64,000 nt of DNA from Gnetum montanum. Its lineage: Eukaryota > Streptophyta > Gnetopsida > Gnetales > Gnetaceae. Positions 42,500-54,039 of this stretch are shown here, piece by piece. The position numbers and the translations under genes were made by a program. Below the pieces are notes generated by a model that had not been told where the DNA came from, made no database searches, and saw nothing but the letters and a program-made list of their open reading frames with translations. Each line of letters begins with the position of its first letter. The first letter of the stretch is position 1. Where the stretch lies: NCBI GenBank assembly GCA_015680685.1, contig MNCI01036180.1:80584-144583 (forward strand), written 5' to 3'.

Positions 42500-43454
42500 T
42501 TTCTTTAGTAATTTTTTTTATTTTTCTCATTTTAATGTTAGGAGTTGCGTTAACGGGTATGATTCTATATTCAGCATCCCCTTCGCTGATCACGTTGAAT
42601 GGTAATTCAGCCCAAGGGATGTCTGATGGAATAATTCCCGTATTGGCGTTTTCCAGCGCTTCTACATGTATTATGGTTTCTATGTCAGTTGTAATTTCTA
42701 GGTGAGACTATGTATGTACGATTTTAGGCCCAAGTATTTCTGTGTTTAAAATATTTTTCTTTTTGTTTAAAAGATTATCGTTTACTGGTTGTTGTTCATT
42801 TGTATGGTCTTGTTTAGGCTCTTCGAGCTTAACCTACGAGCCTTGATCTATGTCGGTATACGAGGAGATGGTAGGTGTAGCAGCCTCTCCGTGTATAATG
42901 ATTTCGCCACCTTCATAAGGCAGGTGAATTTCTTGGTGTATGGGGGAAGAGACTGCTTTCAGTTGGGCTAACTATGGCCTTCCCAATATTAGGTTGAACC
43001 CTGGAATTTCATCGATTACCACAAAGTCGGCAAATGTGGGGAATTGATCCCCTGCTATAAAGTCTAAAGTCACAGTGCCTTTGACTATCACGCGTGATCC
43101 ACTGAATGATTTCAAACATGTGGTGGCGGTTGGTCTGATTAGCTCTGTAAGCCCTAGTTGTTCGACGATGGGATATGGCACTACATTTGTGGCGGCTCCA
43201 TCGTCTACATGGACCCTATGTATCTTAAATTGATTAATTCGTATTGTTATGAAAATAGGTGCGGTTGTTACTTCTCCCATTTTCTGATCCACTTTGATGT
43301 TGTCATCATGGAAACTTAATGGCTTAGGAGTTGACCCCTGAAGCGAATTCATTACCGCATGAATTGAAGGTTCATTTGGAGGCAAGTCTTCGCTTACTGG
43401 GATAGATGTTAACATATGCACCAGAGCTACGCAGTGGGTTTGAGATGTCAACAC
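42500..43454 (-). pseudogene. Element B protease
   Basis: The frame 42972-43454 has IFITIRINQFKIHRVHVDDG and AATNVVPYPIVEQLGL, the retropepsin active site in the form VDDGA, then GTVTLDFIAGDQFPTFADFV and EIPGFNLILGRP. After a TAG at WLAQ, the reading goes on to WAELPFNVISEGDAEYRI near 42560, which C also has, and then ends in the minisatellite. Usual Tat proteases have D-x-G-[AS]. It cuts the polyprotein in maturing particles. Confidence 0.8.
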
Positions 43455-43615
43455 TACGTCGTATAAGCTCAGTGAAGTGTTTTTTGTTTGAGTGCCTGCG
43501 TGACCTATGTTAGAGCTGTTGTACGCAGTGGGTTTGAGATGTCAACACTACGTCGTATAAGCTCAGTGAAGTGTTTTTTGTTTGAGTGCCTGAGTGACCT
43601 GCGTTAGAGCTGTTG
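43428..43615. repeat. 94-bp tandem duplication in the gag-protease region of B
   Basis: Two nearly identical copies begin TACGCAGTGGGTTTGAGATG at 43428 and 43522. C has a single copy near 55070. Since 94 is not a multiple of three the duplication shifts the frame. The few differences suggest it is younger than most of the decay. Confidence 0.9.
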
Positions 43616-44334
43616 CTAGGTCTCTACTATTGGGCACATGTTTGTCGGCAATGATTTGTTCCATTGGGCCCAACAGTTTTATTTCATGCATAGTTGGTTT
43701 GTCATTTTTACCTGGAATCGTTGATTTAGGTGTGTCATGTTTTCTGGATGATTCACCCTCATAGCCTGTGTTTGGTTTATCGTTGGGTGATGTCATGGGT
43801 ACTACATTTATTGGGGTGGGTTTAGGAGGTCCTACGGCTAGCCGTTGACGCTCCTTCTCCAAGCGTTCGTGGGTAAGCTTGTCTACTAGGCGTTCTCGTG
43901 TGTGGCATGGGGGTGCAGTTGGTTTTGGGACCTCAGGTTGCTTTGGAACTTGTACTACGTATGGAGAAGGGAATGATTGCGGTTGGACTATTGCATACGG
44001 TTGAGTGCCAGGCTAATTGGCCACCTTGATAACATAGGGGCTGGGTTTATTGTGTGTTTGCGAAGTGGAGGATTGGTGATCACTAGGATGTTTAGGTGTC
44101 CTAACAACGTATGGAGTTGGCCTAGTTGGAGGTTGTACCTCTGCTGTTGCGACTGCAGGTGGTACTCAGACTACGTAGGGAGCGGGCCGAATAGGAGGTG
44201 TTTGTGAGTTTGCAGTAGTACCGGAGGGAGGTACGCGCACCACGTATGGTTTGTCGTGTGTCGGGGTGTTAGAAGTTGCTACGGCGGGGGGTACTTGGAC
44301 AACATAAGGTGTCTATGGGGGACATAAGGTTTAT
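43563..44334 (-). pseudogene. Element B gag C-terminal linker with P-[FY]-VVRVP repeats
   Basis: The frame 43563-43862 has EKERQRLAVGPPKPTPINVV and MEQIIADKHVPNSRDLATAL. Further upstream are repeats PYVVRVP and TPYVVRTPKH at intervals of roughly 30 residues, as in C. The capsid and knuckle parts are lost at the junction with C. Confidence 0.65.
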
Positions 44335-45424
44335 TATGAAAAATTGGGGTTTTTATAGGTTTTAGGACATGAAATTTGGATCCCAAGTGATATGAGTGGC
44401 CATTGGTGAGAAAATTTCGGGTCGGATGACATGTGGCTATGTTGCCCGAGTGGAAAGAATATTACAACTATACAATGTGCTACATGCCAGAGTGTACATG
44501 ATAGGCGTATGAACCCAGTGTACAGACTTGACCAATATAAAAGAATTGAACTTTACAAACGAACATTACTGTTACAACAAAGAATCTTGAACTTGGCCCT
44601 TGGATTTGAGCTCTAGTGTCATGAGAATGCTGCCTATAGATTTTCAGCTCATTTGGACTTGATCTAATATGGTTTTGGAAGGCTTCAAGTGGCATACACT
44701 GTGTTGCACACTAGGCGTGCACACTGGGTGTGCAGATCAGCGTGCAAGTTGGCTGAATCATCTGATCAACCTCGCTTTTGGTGGTGCACACTGGGCGTGC
44801 ACGCTGGGTATGCAGAGTATGCATGATCAGTGTATAGGTCATGGAGTGCATCATTTCAAGGTTGAATCTTCATTTTTGGGTGCCTGGGATGATGCCTAAC
44901 AATTGCCTTGCCTCTGAGAGTTGATTGTAGGTGAAAATATTGCTCTTTGGTGCCTGTTTTGGGCCGTTTTGGTGGTCTACGCTGGGCTGTATGCTAGTCA
45001 GCACTCACCAAAATATACCCAGCGTACACACATGTAAATGCCTCATTTCAGGGCCCAACATTTGATCTTTAGGAGGCTGAGAGGTATTGGGGACCTTGGT
45101 GAAGGTCCTGGGGGGTCCAGATGCTCAATTTTGGCATGTTTTGGCTCATTTTTGGGGCCTAAAAGTTGCTGCACACTAGGCATGCAAGGCTATGTGCAAG
45201 AAGTATACTTAGTCAAAACTAAGTGTTTTGATTTTGAAACTTGCAGTTCTTGCTGCCAGATGTTGATGTAGTCTCCAATGGATCTCAGGAAACTTTTACT
45301 TGCTTGATTTGACTTCGTTTGATGCTGTTTGTGAAGTTTGCAAGTTTCGGTCATGCTGGGAAGCATCATGACTTAGCTCGATTCTTGCCCTAAAGTGTTA
45401 GGTCCAAATTTTTTTGGTGTTTCA
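44335..45424 (-). repeat. Element C 3' LTR, truncated
   Basis: It aligns with 59472-60563 (AAATTGGGGTTTTTATAGG at the left end) and ends GGTGTTTCA. The part matching 58921-59471 is missing. It contains words such as GGGCGTGCACGCTGGG. Short frames within (44431-45271) follow the repeats and are not genes. Confidence 0.85.
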
Positions 45425-45438
45425 TTGGCCCCTCTTTG
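45425..45438 (-). other. Element C polypurine tract
   Basis: CAAAGAGGGGCCAA on the minus strand, identical to that of B, abuts the 3' LTR. Confidence 0.75.
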
Positions 45439-46870
45439 TTGATGCTTGGAGGAATCGACCCAAGAAGCGTCGACAAAGAAGTACAAAACACCACAAGCAA
45501 CTTAGTAGCATTTTCCTTTGACACTTGGCCAGATGTCCTCGCACAGTGTTCAGAAGTACCTGGGATTGGGGAATGAGGTTTTGAGATGATGTCTAGTGGA
45601 GATGTTGCAACTTTGGGATTGGAAATTAATTGAGGGATTGTGCAAGTGTAGGAGAGGAGTGTTCATCTATGCTAACGACCCATGTTGGTCCTCGTAGATA
45701 GCCAGTATTTGGTAGACTTGGAACCACGGCATGAGGTGTGTGTCCTTTGGAGGAACAAGACTCTTGTATCAAGTTTAAGAGAACTTGTTGTCACAACCAA
45801 AGCCATGCAGTGGGGTGTAACATGATGGTTTGAGGCAAAAATATTTCTTTCCAAGACAACTGCCTTCCCTCCAGGGGCTTGTATGGGAAGTGCCAAGGGT
45901 CTTGTGGTTCATTTTGCTTTTCTTTTTTTTTTGGAAAGAGCTTCCTTTCAACTTTGCACTCATGCTCATGTGCTTTGTTGTGTGTTGCAACTGCTTGAGA
46001 GTGTCGCAACATGCAATAGTGTGCTCAAAGTTTTGGGGTGTACTAGGTGTATCTGGGAACTATAACCAGGTAGGAAAGGGAACGAGAGTGTTGGGGAAAT
46101 GGAGAATGTATCAGGAACTGGGAATGTACTTTTAAATAGATTGATTAACTTGGTTGCATGCGTCAGAAACAATGTGGCACCTTGTCACCATGATGAAGTG
46201 TATCCATGTACAAGAACCACTAGGTGTCATCCTGCAAACACAACTCCAAGAAGACAAGAAAGCCGCAAGTGAATGAGTTAGTGAACACTTTAGACACGAA
46301 TGTGGCCAATGAAAATGGAGGCACCATGTGAAACTTAAGGCAAACAAAATGAGCAGCAATAGTGTTGTCAAAGCTGATGTGATGAATGATGCGGCAGGTG
46401 CTAATGAAGAAATGTCATGAATTACAACATCAGATGAATGTGTCAGATATGATCTTGCCAGTTTATAGTCTTAGCAGACTATCGTGGGTTAGTTTTACAT
46501 CATAACCCGTTGGATGTTGCCAGTTTATCATCATAGCGGATGGTGCGATGCTAGTTTATAGTCATGGAGGACTATGAATAGGCAAGCTAGTTTATAGTCT
46601 TAGCAGACTCTAGTGAATGAGTGTGACAGTTTAGTACCATGTCGGACAGAGCTCTGTGGTGTTGGTTTATCATCATGATGCCAGGACATTCTGTGGTATT
46701 AGTTTACCATCATGATTTCAGGACATATCTGTGGTATCAGTTTACTGTCATGATTCCAAGACGTATCTGTGGTATCATTTTACCATCATGATTCTAGGAC
46801 GTACACATACCTGCGATGTTTATATGTGAAACTGCTTAAGGTACAGGTGTTTGTTGGATGAGCAAGCTCA
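45439..46870 (-). other. Element C 3' non-coding region with minisatellite
   Basis: It is the counterpart of 31712-33190 in B. At 46450-46815 units of about 38 bp with GTGGTATCAGTTTACTGTCA and ATGATTCCAAGACGTATCT repeat. Open frames at 45672-46371 are not conserved with B and are not called. Confidence 0.65.
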
Positions 46871-46879
46871 TTACCGTTT

Positions 46880-48110
46880 ATATCAACTAGTTTAAATGCT
46901 CCATTATTGTACGCTTTGGTGACCAAGTAAGGCCCTTCCCAATTGGCTGAGAACTTGTATGCATGTTCACGAACTGCCTTAAGAACAAGATCACCTTCTT
47001 TGATCGGGTGCTTGTGAATGTCGTGTTGATGGTGCCATCTTTGTTGCTTCTGATACTAGTCGATTTGATCAAGCGTTCGTGTGCATTCTTCTTCCACCGA
47101 GTTGAGGTCAACAATGCGCAAGACATTATTTTCACCTTCGTGAAGGAGTCCAGAGAGTGTGATCCTTAGGGATGGTACCTACAACTCAAGAGGTAAAATA
47201 ACTTCTGATCCATAAACAAGACTATATGGTGTTTTACCTGTGGATGTCCGATGTGTAGTCCGGTAGGCCCATAACGCGTATACTAGCTGCTCGTGCCATC
47301 TTTTCTTGCTCTGAGTAAGCATCTTCTTGAGCACTGAGATGACAATCTTGTTCATGGCTTCTACTTGTATGTTGCCCTGAGGGTAGTAAGGTGATGAAAA
47401 TGAGTGTTTAATACCTAGGCTCTCACAGAATGTTTTTGTTTCAACACTGCTGAATTATGGCCTGTTGTCAGTGATGATAGTCATCGGGATACCAAATCGG
47501 GTCACAATATTTTCTAAGATGAAGTTGCATACTTGTTTTGATGTGGTTTTTCTAAGGGGAATAGCTTCTACCCATTTAGTAAATTATTCTATTGTGGTTA
47601 TGATAAAAGATATGTCCCGCAGAAGATGGGAGAGTTATTGGTCCTATAATGTCTAACCCCCATTTCTGGAAAGGCCATGTGATTTGAGTCGTATGCAATT
47701 CATTAGGTGGAACATGTATAAGATTACCGTGCTTTTGACACATATTGCATGTCTTGACCTTGGAGAAGCAATCGTACTCCATATGTGGCCAATAATAGCC
47801 TAAACATCTAATTTTTGTTGCCATTGCTTTAGGCGCTATGTGCCCTCCACATAGTCCTTCATGAACTTGTTCCACGATGGTTTCGCCATCGGTACTACTA
47901 ACACATGTTAACAAGATGCCTTCATAGGATCTACGACATAGTGTATCTTCTACTATTGTATATTGTCTAGAGCATTTTCGTACTGCGTCCTTCTAAGCAT
48001 TTGTTAGATATTGAGGTGGTTCGCCATGTAGAAGGTACTCTTTGATGTCATCGTACCATTCTATGGCATGGGTCGTGCTAACGGATGCTATGGGAAGTTC
48101 ATCGGGAGCA
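46880..48110 (-). pseudogene. Element C integrase
   Basis: The 112-codon frame 47576-47914 has HEGLCGGHIAPKAMATKIRC, LGYYWPHMEYD and CNMCQKHGNLIHVPPNELH, followed by FQKWGLDIIGPIT. The D-D-E core downstream is spread over several frames, with a stop where B has FNSV. It is decayed more strongly than in B. Confidence 0.8.
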
Positions 48111-48149
48111 TCAGTTATGGGCTTGTCGTAGCTCGCGATGGAACTGGGC

Positions 48150-48871
48150 AGCACACGAAACATATCGGGTGAGATATTTAGAGTTAACGTGGCTAGTGCT
48201 TTTGTAATGGTATTATCATTTCTAGGCACATGTTGTAGTTTTATATTTATAAACTGTTTCAGCAAGTGTTTCGTCAGGTCACAATAGGGTTGTAGATGAG
48301 ACGCTTTGCATGCATAAATGTCTTTGACTTGGTTTATGATTAATTGTGAGTCGCCTCTAACTATGAGACATGTGATATTTGAAGCTTTTGCTACCATGAG
48401 GCCTCTGAGGAGACCTTCATACTCTGCTATGTTATTGGTACAAGGAAAGTTAAATCGGTAAGCAAAGGGTCGGATCTCCCCGGAGGGATATGTGATAACA
48501 GCGGTAGCACTTCCCCCTCGGGAGGTGGATGCTCCATCGAAGTTTAATATCACATCATAGTTATCGAGCACTATGTTAATTGTGCTTACGTTTTCATCTG
48601 GAAACTCTAGATTAATCATTGCTTGATCTTGTGTTGGTGATGCGGTCATCTGATTGACTATAGCTTGACCTTTGATGGATGATTGGGCTATGTAATGCAG
48701 GTCAAACTCAGCAATCATTGCCTTCCATCGAGCTATCTTTCTTGATTCATACATATTGTTTATGATCGCTCTAAGTACATTCTTTTTGCAAATTATTTTT
48801 ACTTGGTTTCGAAAGAGATAATGTCGCCATTTCTTTAGAGAAAAGATAAGGGCTAAACATGACCTCTCCAC
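48150..48871 (-). pseudogene. Element C archaeal-type RNase H and RNase H C-terminus
   Basis: The 292-codon frame 47993-48871 runs from ERSCLALIFSLKKWRHYLFR (RNase H end) through YDVILNFDGASTSRGGSATA, CTNNIAEYEGLLRGLMVAKA, CLIVRGDSQLIINQV and LQHVPRNDNTITKALATL. The D of the first motif is kept. It matches the aRNH of B along its length. Confidence 0.85.
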
Positions 48872-49900
48872 CTCGTTGTATTTCTTTTCATAGGCTACTA
48901 ATGCGTGGCTTAAGTAGTAAATAGGAACTTCGGTTCCATCATCTCATTTCCGGCAAAGCATAGACACGATTGATGAATCTGATGTGGCAAGGTAGATGTA
49001 GAATGATTTATGGTTCTAAGGTGGATAAACTATCGGTAATTGAGTTAGTGCCGTTTTGATATTGTCAAAAGCTTCCTGGCATTGTGGGGTCCATTGAAAA
49101 TGCACACTCTTGCATAGCAAATGGTTCATGGGTTTCAACTTATTGGTTAGTTTTTCTATAAAGTGCCTAATGAACTGTAATCTACCTTATAGGCCTCAAA
49201 GTTTGGTAAGGTTGCTTGGCGGTTGCAAGTTTGTGATAGCCTTCACCTTATTGGGGTCTACTCGAATCCCTACTTCTAAAACTATGAATCCTAGCATTTT
49301 TCCTGATTTAACCCCAAAAACACACTTCTTTGGGTTCAGTCTAAGCTCATATTTTAAACAACACTTAAGCACCAAGTCTAAGTCTTGTATGTGTTGCTCT
49401 TGTGTCTTCAATTTAACCGCTATATCATCTATGTAATCGTTGAGTGAGTGAAGGATGTAATCACTAAATATGAAGGTTATCGCTCATTGATACGTAGCAC
49501 CAGCATTCTTTAAACCGAAGGGCATCATCGTATAACAAAATTTCCCCCATGGTGTCATGAAGGTTGTCTTGAGTTGATGTTCAGGGTTAATCCAGACCTC
49601 ATTATATCCCGAGAAGCCATCCATAAGAGATAACAGTGCATGCCCAACAGTTGAGTCAACCAATTGATCAATACTAGGTAGAGGAAAGTCATCTTTTATG
49701 GTCACTAAGTTGAGGTCCCGAAAGCCAATGCATAGGCGAATGCTTTCGTTCTTATTTGGGACAATGACCATGTTGGATACCCAGTCAGCGTAGTCAACAG
49801 CCCGAATGAAACCATCTTGATAAATTTTGGTGATCTCATTGCGAACCACCAATGCTACCTCAGGTTTCACCTTACATGCTTTTTGTTTCACTGGTCTTAA
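48872..49900 (-). pseudogene. Element C reverse transcriptase and RNase H start
   Basis: The frame 49484-49891 covers VKPEVALVVRNEITKIYQDG, FRDLNLVTIKDDFPLPSIDQ, LLSLMDGFSGYNEVWINPEH and FCYTMMPFGLKNAGATYQ. Then come the catalytic box (DYIDDI) near 49430, LDLVLKCCLKYELRLNPKKC and, with stops, the RNase H start. Several stops and shifts are present. Confidence 0.85.
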
Positions 49901-50302
49901 CTTTGGGTCAAGTATGATGTTGTGTTGGACTATTCAAGGGTCTAGCCCAGGCATGTCAGTGTAAGACCAAGCGAATGCCTTGATGTTTCTTTTTAGCACT
50001 TTTGCTATGTCATCAGAAAGTTGTGGGTCTAGTAAAGTACTTAGTTTGTATCTTAACTTCACCACTTGGCATAGTGATGGGGGTTTCAATTAATGGATCC
50101 TCGGTGATGTTATCGGCTTCAATATCCAGCGATTTTTTCATGCTCTGAAAGCATTCTATCGTTTCCTTTTTTGATGCCATGGAGTTTTTGTAAGTCGATG
50201 TGCCTAAATCAATGGACTTTCTGATCATCTCCCGTTGGATGGGTCCGTATGGTCCATTGATGAACAGTGGTACGAATAGTTGCTTGCTATCCATGCTTGC
50301 TC
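49901..50302 (-). pseudogene. Element C polyprotein segment upstream of RT, with possible 3' splice site
   Basis: The frame 50013-50309 includes MDSKQLFVPLFINGPYGPIQ and SLDIEADNITEDPLIETPIT, homologous to 36300-36688. CTTGGCAG/GAGCAAGC at 50303-50304 matches the presumed acceptor of B. Confidence 0.55.
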
Positions 50303-50399
50303 CTGCCAAGCCATAGGAAGCAACGTTAACAAGGAGGCGGGTTTTATTATTGTTTTATGACACCAATTCAAATATTTAAATATGCTTGAAGTATGCTAA

Positions 50400-50490
50400 A
50401 GTTGGTTTATCGTCTCACCTAGTCGCACGGCAGTTTAAGGCCATACATGGCCAATCGCGGTAGTTTAGGACCTTACTAGGCCGTAGCTAT
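50400..50490. repeat. CAGTTTAAGGCCATACATGGCC minisatellite (short)
   Basis: Two to three units remain (CAGTTTAAGGCCATAC, TAGTTTAGGACCTTACTAGG). They match the position of the array at 36783-36985 in B. Confidence 0.65.
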
Positions 50491-51303
50491 TCGTTTATGA
50501 TTTCTAGTTCATTGTACGATTTATAATCCTTATTAGGTATGAGACTACAAGACGAAGAGTATACACCAAGGTGTTTAGTTTAGACAACAAAAGTCATTGT
50601 GAGAGGGAAGGTCTTGTGTGGGTAATCTTTAGCCTAGTGCATATCTATATACTCTTTTCCTTTATTCTTGGTCTGTTTATATTTATATGTTTTTTAGCTA
50701 ATGTTGTGTTTATTTTTATTTTATTTTAGAGTAAAATACCCAAAGTGCCAATTTTCTACAAGGGTGAGTGGACGTGAGCAACAAGGGATGTGAAGATTTA
50801 TACCTAATAAAATTAACTTAAAATTAGACAAGTTACTTTTATCACTGTAGTAGGCGTAAACCCAAAGTCGAGCCAGAACCAAAGAGAACAGTGTGAACCT
50901 AAGCTAAGCTTTAGCATGAAACAGTGGGAGATTCAGCGTGACAAGGAGGTGAGGATCTGGTCATAGGGGGTAGGGAAAGGCGAAGATTCGGTGCGAAGGA
51001 GGCAGCAAAGGTGATAAAGATCATGGCGTGAAGCATCAAATGAAAGCATTCAACGTGCACACCCTGGAGAAACCCTCAGTGTGGAGGGAGCTGAAACCCC
51101 AGTGTGAACACTCCATCATGCAATTAGCATGCAGCGACAAACCCCAGCATGAAGATGGCATGGAGGATTCAGTGTGAAGCCTCGAAACCAGCCTCTAGCA
51201 TGAACCCTCTTCACTTAGAAATCCTCAACATGAACGCCAAACAGGGACTTTCCGCGTGCACGTCCTTACTCCAGCATAAAGGTCTTGAATGCAGCGTGAC
51301 AGG
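50491..51303 (+). other. 5' flank of the antisense gene in C
   Basis: There is no coding domain. From 50850 on the sequence has AGCGTG and AGCATGAA words at short intervals, parallel to the AGCGTAAGC words before exon 1 in B. No strong TATA box was found; TATATACTC at 50647 is a weak candidate. Confidence 0.4.
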
Positions 51304-51434
51304 ATGGGCAAGGGAAAGCGGGTGAGAGACTAGGGAAGGAAGGAGCCTGACTTGACCTTTGCTGAGGAGAGTGAGGTCATGCTCCAGTGCCTACCCAAGC
51401 CCATGATCCCATCATGGTCTAGATCAATGTGCCG
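51304..51434 (+). pseudogene. Antisense gene of C, exon 1
   Basis: MGKGKRVRD is followed by a TAG and then KEPDLTFAEESEVMLQCLPK. It has the same 131-bp length as in B if it ends at TGCCG. There the donor GT of B (GTAGGC) is AT (ATAGAC), so splicing at this site would be lost. Confidence 0.6.
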
Positions 51435-51818
51435 ATAGACCCTGGTCCTCTGTCTAAATTTGTGTTTTTGTTTACTATTTTCATTAATTTCTGTTCGATT
51501 TTTCTTATTTCGACGCATAGAATTTGTGTGAGGCTTGGCCTATTTCTTGCTCGGCCAGCGTCAACCCTTGTCTCCCTTGCTCGTCATACGGCCAGTTTTA
51601 TGTCTGGAATGCAATCTAGTGACATGCTTAGTGTGCAGGGGGGGCCAAAATGCTTAGCGTGCATGGTCTGCATGCCCACATTCCCAGCGTGCAGGACCTA
51701 CATGCCCAGCGTGAACCTTGAAAGCTTTTCCAAGTGCTGGGCCCCCAACGTAAAACTTACTCTTTAGCTCTTTTTTCATGTGTGTAGCTTACGTATCCTA
51801 GTTCTTGAATACGTGCAG

Positions 51819-52268
51819 AGGTCTTAAACCTTTCCTCTTAGTGGTGGAGCTTGTTGGAGTTCTGGCATGGTTCAGGACTATTGATTCTGATGAGCCGGTA
51901 CCTGATATGACCATCGATCGAGATGGGGTGTGGTTCAGAACGGGTGCCAACGAGTTCCTTGCCTTCATCTTACAGGGATTCAGTGTGGTAATATGGTCTC
52001 ACCTAAGTGAACAATTAGCATGGAGTGTCCTTAAGACTATGTTACTGGGATCCTCAAATGGCATAGTGGCCTTCGTGGTTGAAGTCGATGAGGGATTGTT
52101 TACGGTTGGGAATGGTCCATCTGGAGGGCCCAGATCCACTTGTCCATTAACACGTGTATGGGACCTATTATCATGTAGCCCTCACAACATCAATAGCACC
52201 TTATTCCTAGTCTCTCATGCATACACTTTGTTCCAGAATCCTCCTAGAATGGTGTACAGGGTAGAAAG
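51819..52268 (+). pseudogene. Antisense gene of C, exon 2: FCP1-like HAD domain without catalytic Asp
   Basis: The exon is open over all 450 bp. It encodes KPFLLVVELVGVLAWFRTI, DGVWFRTGANEFLAFILQGF, SVVIWSHLSEQLAWSVLKTM, CPLTRVWDLL, NSTLFLVSHAYTLF and PPRMVYRVE. As in B, the DxDG-type motif is ELVG and the later DD position is VS. The acceptor is ACGTGCAG and the donor AAAG/GTAAGG. The start chosen is the acceptor, not the later ATG at 51805, which lies in the intron. Confidence 0.65.
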
Positions 52269-52343
52269 GTAAGGTTGTTTAATTTATCGTTTCTGCTTTG
52301 ATGCTAAGTGGTTGTTCATATTTTGACCATCGTTTCTTTGTAG

Positions 52344-52612
52344 GCCTCGATTTGATAAAGGAGTCTGCATAGGTAATGATGGACTCGCATTGGCTCATAC
52401 CACCTTAGAGGCTTTCAAGGCAAGTCCCACTCTCCATGGTGCCGTGTTAGCCCAAACCAAGGGTGAAATTGTCCATTTTCACAAACGATACTCCAAGGCT
52501 TTTGCACGATGTGAGGCTCAGGGGTGGCTACATGGGGATTGGTCCCATAATGGGCTAGTTTTCCCATGTGATGCTAATTCAGCTTCTAATGATCTTAATC
52601 CATTATCCAATG
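52344..52612 (+). pseudogene. Antisense gene of C, exon 3
   Basis: The 269-bp exon follows a 75-bp intron (GTAAGG...TTTGTAG). In frame with exon 2 it reads PRFDKGVCIGNDGLALAHTT, LHGAVLAQTKGEIVHFHKRY and AQGWLHGDWSHNGLVFPCDA. It has no stop. The donor is AATG/GTAATT. Confidence 0.65.
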
Positions 52613-52702
52613 GTAATTAATAGTGTTTTTGATGCCTCAGATTTGTTTATTTTTCTACCTCATTGGTTGTATTGATTCCATGGTTTTACCCTGTGCGTAC
52701 AG

Positions 52703-53749
52703 TGGATGTCACCCCTGGTGGAGTCGCCATAACAACTGGCCGGATTGAGGGCACTTTGGCCATGAAATTTAGGGAGATCGATAGTGCACAACGGTGGTTG
52801 CATGATAAGGCACCACCGCATATTATCAGTTGCTTAAGTGATGTTGGCCTCATGGAGTTGTTTACTGCTCTAAGTCCTAACATCTCCTTGACCGAGATGA
52901 TTGCGATCGTTGATTCTTTCAACGAAGCTGTTACTTACTATAGCACTCATGTCAAGTGAATTAAAGTAGCTTTCCATCTATCAATGGAGTTCTTTTCAGA
53001 CCTCTTCGGTGTACCGGAAAATGGGGCTAGAGTGACTTTGGATAGAGCACAAAAAGAGGTCCATGTTGTTTGTGAGCTGAAGGACTAGCTGGGTGTACGT
53101 AAGGGTGCTAAGGGATTCCCTATGCAGGGAAGGTCGAAAGTAACTGAAGTAAATGAGCTGTATCCACTGTTCAGAGCGCGAGTGTTTCCTAAGTCCCTGT
53201 CCCAAGTGAATACTTTTGGGGTAGAATCTGTGTGTATCATGCACATGATTCTGGACACTAGGGTGCATTATAATTGGGCTCAGTTTTTACTTTCATGTTT
53301 CAATGGAGAGATAGTGAGATTGCATTCGAATGTTGAGGCACAGTCCCATTTTACCTTTGCATTCTTCGTTGGTTACCTGCACTGACTAGCTGAATTTCTA
53401 GTAGTTCACGTGGGTAATGAGCACGTGTTAAGGGATAGTGGCCAACTATCTCACCTGTGGATTCGCCACTTGTTTGAAGTGAGTAAATCTCAAGATGCTC
53501 CCGAAGGGATTGATGAATCGGTCTCTGTTACAATGGGGGGATCATCTGGTCATTCAATCCATATGTGTGATAGCGTAGGGTTGGAGCCAGGTGGTGTGCC
53601 CTACACTACTAGGAGAGCCGATCGAGTAATCAAGGAGACAATCAGGAAGGAAAAATCTAAAGTTCAAAGACCTAAGCGCTCTAAAGAGGTTGCTCAAGCT
53701 ATAGATGAACCAAAGGTGAAACACATACAGTTTAAAGTATCTACACGTG
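52703..53749 (+). pseudogene. Antisense gene of C, exon 4: unassigned domain
   Basis: It has the same length as exon 4 of B and encodes VDVTPGGVAITTGRIEGTLA, AQRWLHDKAPPHIISCLSD, KVAFHLSMEFFSDLFGV, LDRAQKEVHVVCELKD, NELYPLFRARVFPKSLSQV, YNWAQFLLSCFNGEIVRLHS and NVEAQSHFTFAFFVGYL. Stops are TGA near 52957, TAG near 53086 and TGA near 53384. Donor CACGTG/GTAAGT. The following exons of B (5-8) are deleted in C. Confidence 0.62.
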
Positions 53750-54039
53750 GTAAGTAAGCCTGATTCATTCATTTATCCTTGTTTTATTATTATTATTATT
53801 ATTATTATTTCTTTTTTTTAGAGTTTTCTGAATGTTGAGAAGAAATAATGTAGGGACATGGAGCAAAAGTCTTTTTGCTTGTTTTGTTGTTTAAGTGTAA
53901 ACATGAAATAAAGTGCAAATGTAACCCAAAAAATAATTGTGCCAAAGAAAGACATAAAGGAAAGCGTAACTTGTACTGCAAAGATGTAATCATAGAATGT
54001 AACCTAGGAATTTAAACTTTTGAAGCAAAATAAAGTAAA
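53750..54039. other. 3' flank of the antisense gene in C, after a deletion
   Basis: A (TTA)n microsatellite at 53783-53808 follows the exon 4 donor. The sequence then resembles the region after 41900 in B, so about 1.7 kb with exons 5-8 is missing. Confidence 0.55.

Larger units (their letters stand above)
30373..44334 (-). mobile_element. Tat/Ogre-type element B, 5'-truncated
   Basis: On the minus strand the order is gag linker (44334 side), protease, antisense insert, RT, RNase H, archaeal-type RNase H, integrase, 3' non-coding repeats, 3' LTR (30373-31697). The 5' LTR, primer site and gag N-terminus are missing, because at 44331-44336 the sequence joins directly to the interior of C's 3' LTR. 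The dual RNase H and the CX2H-type gag knuckle of its sister C point to the Tat lineage, which includes Ogre. Confidence 0.8.
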
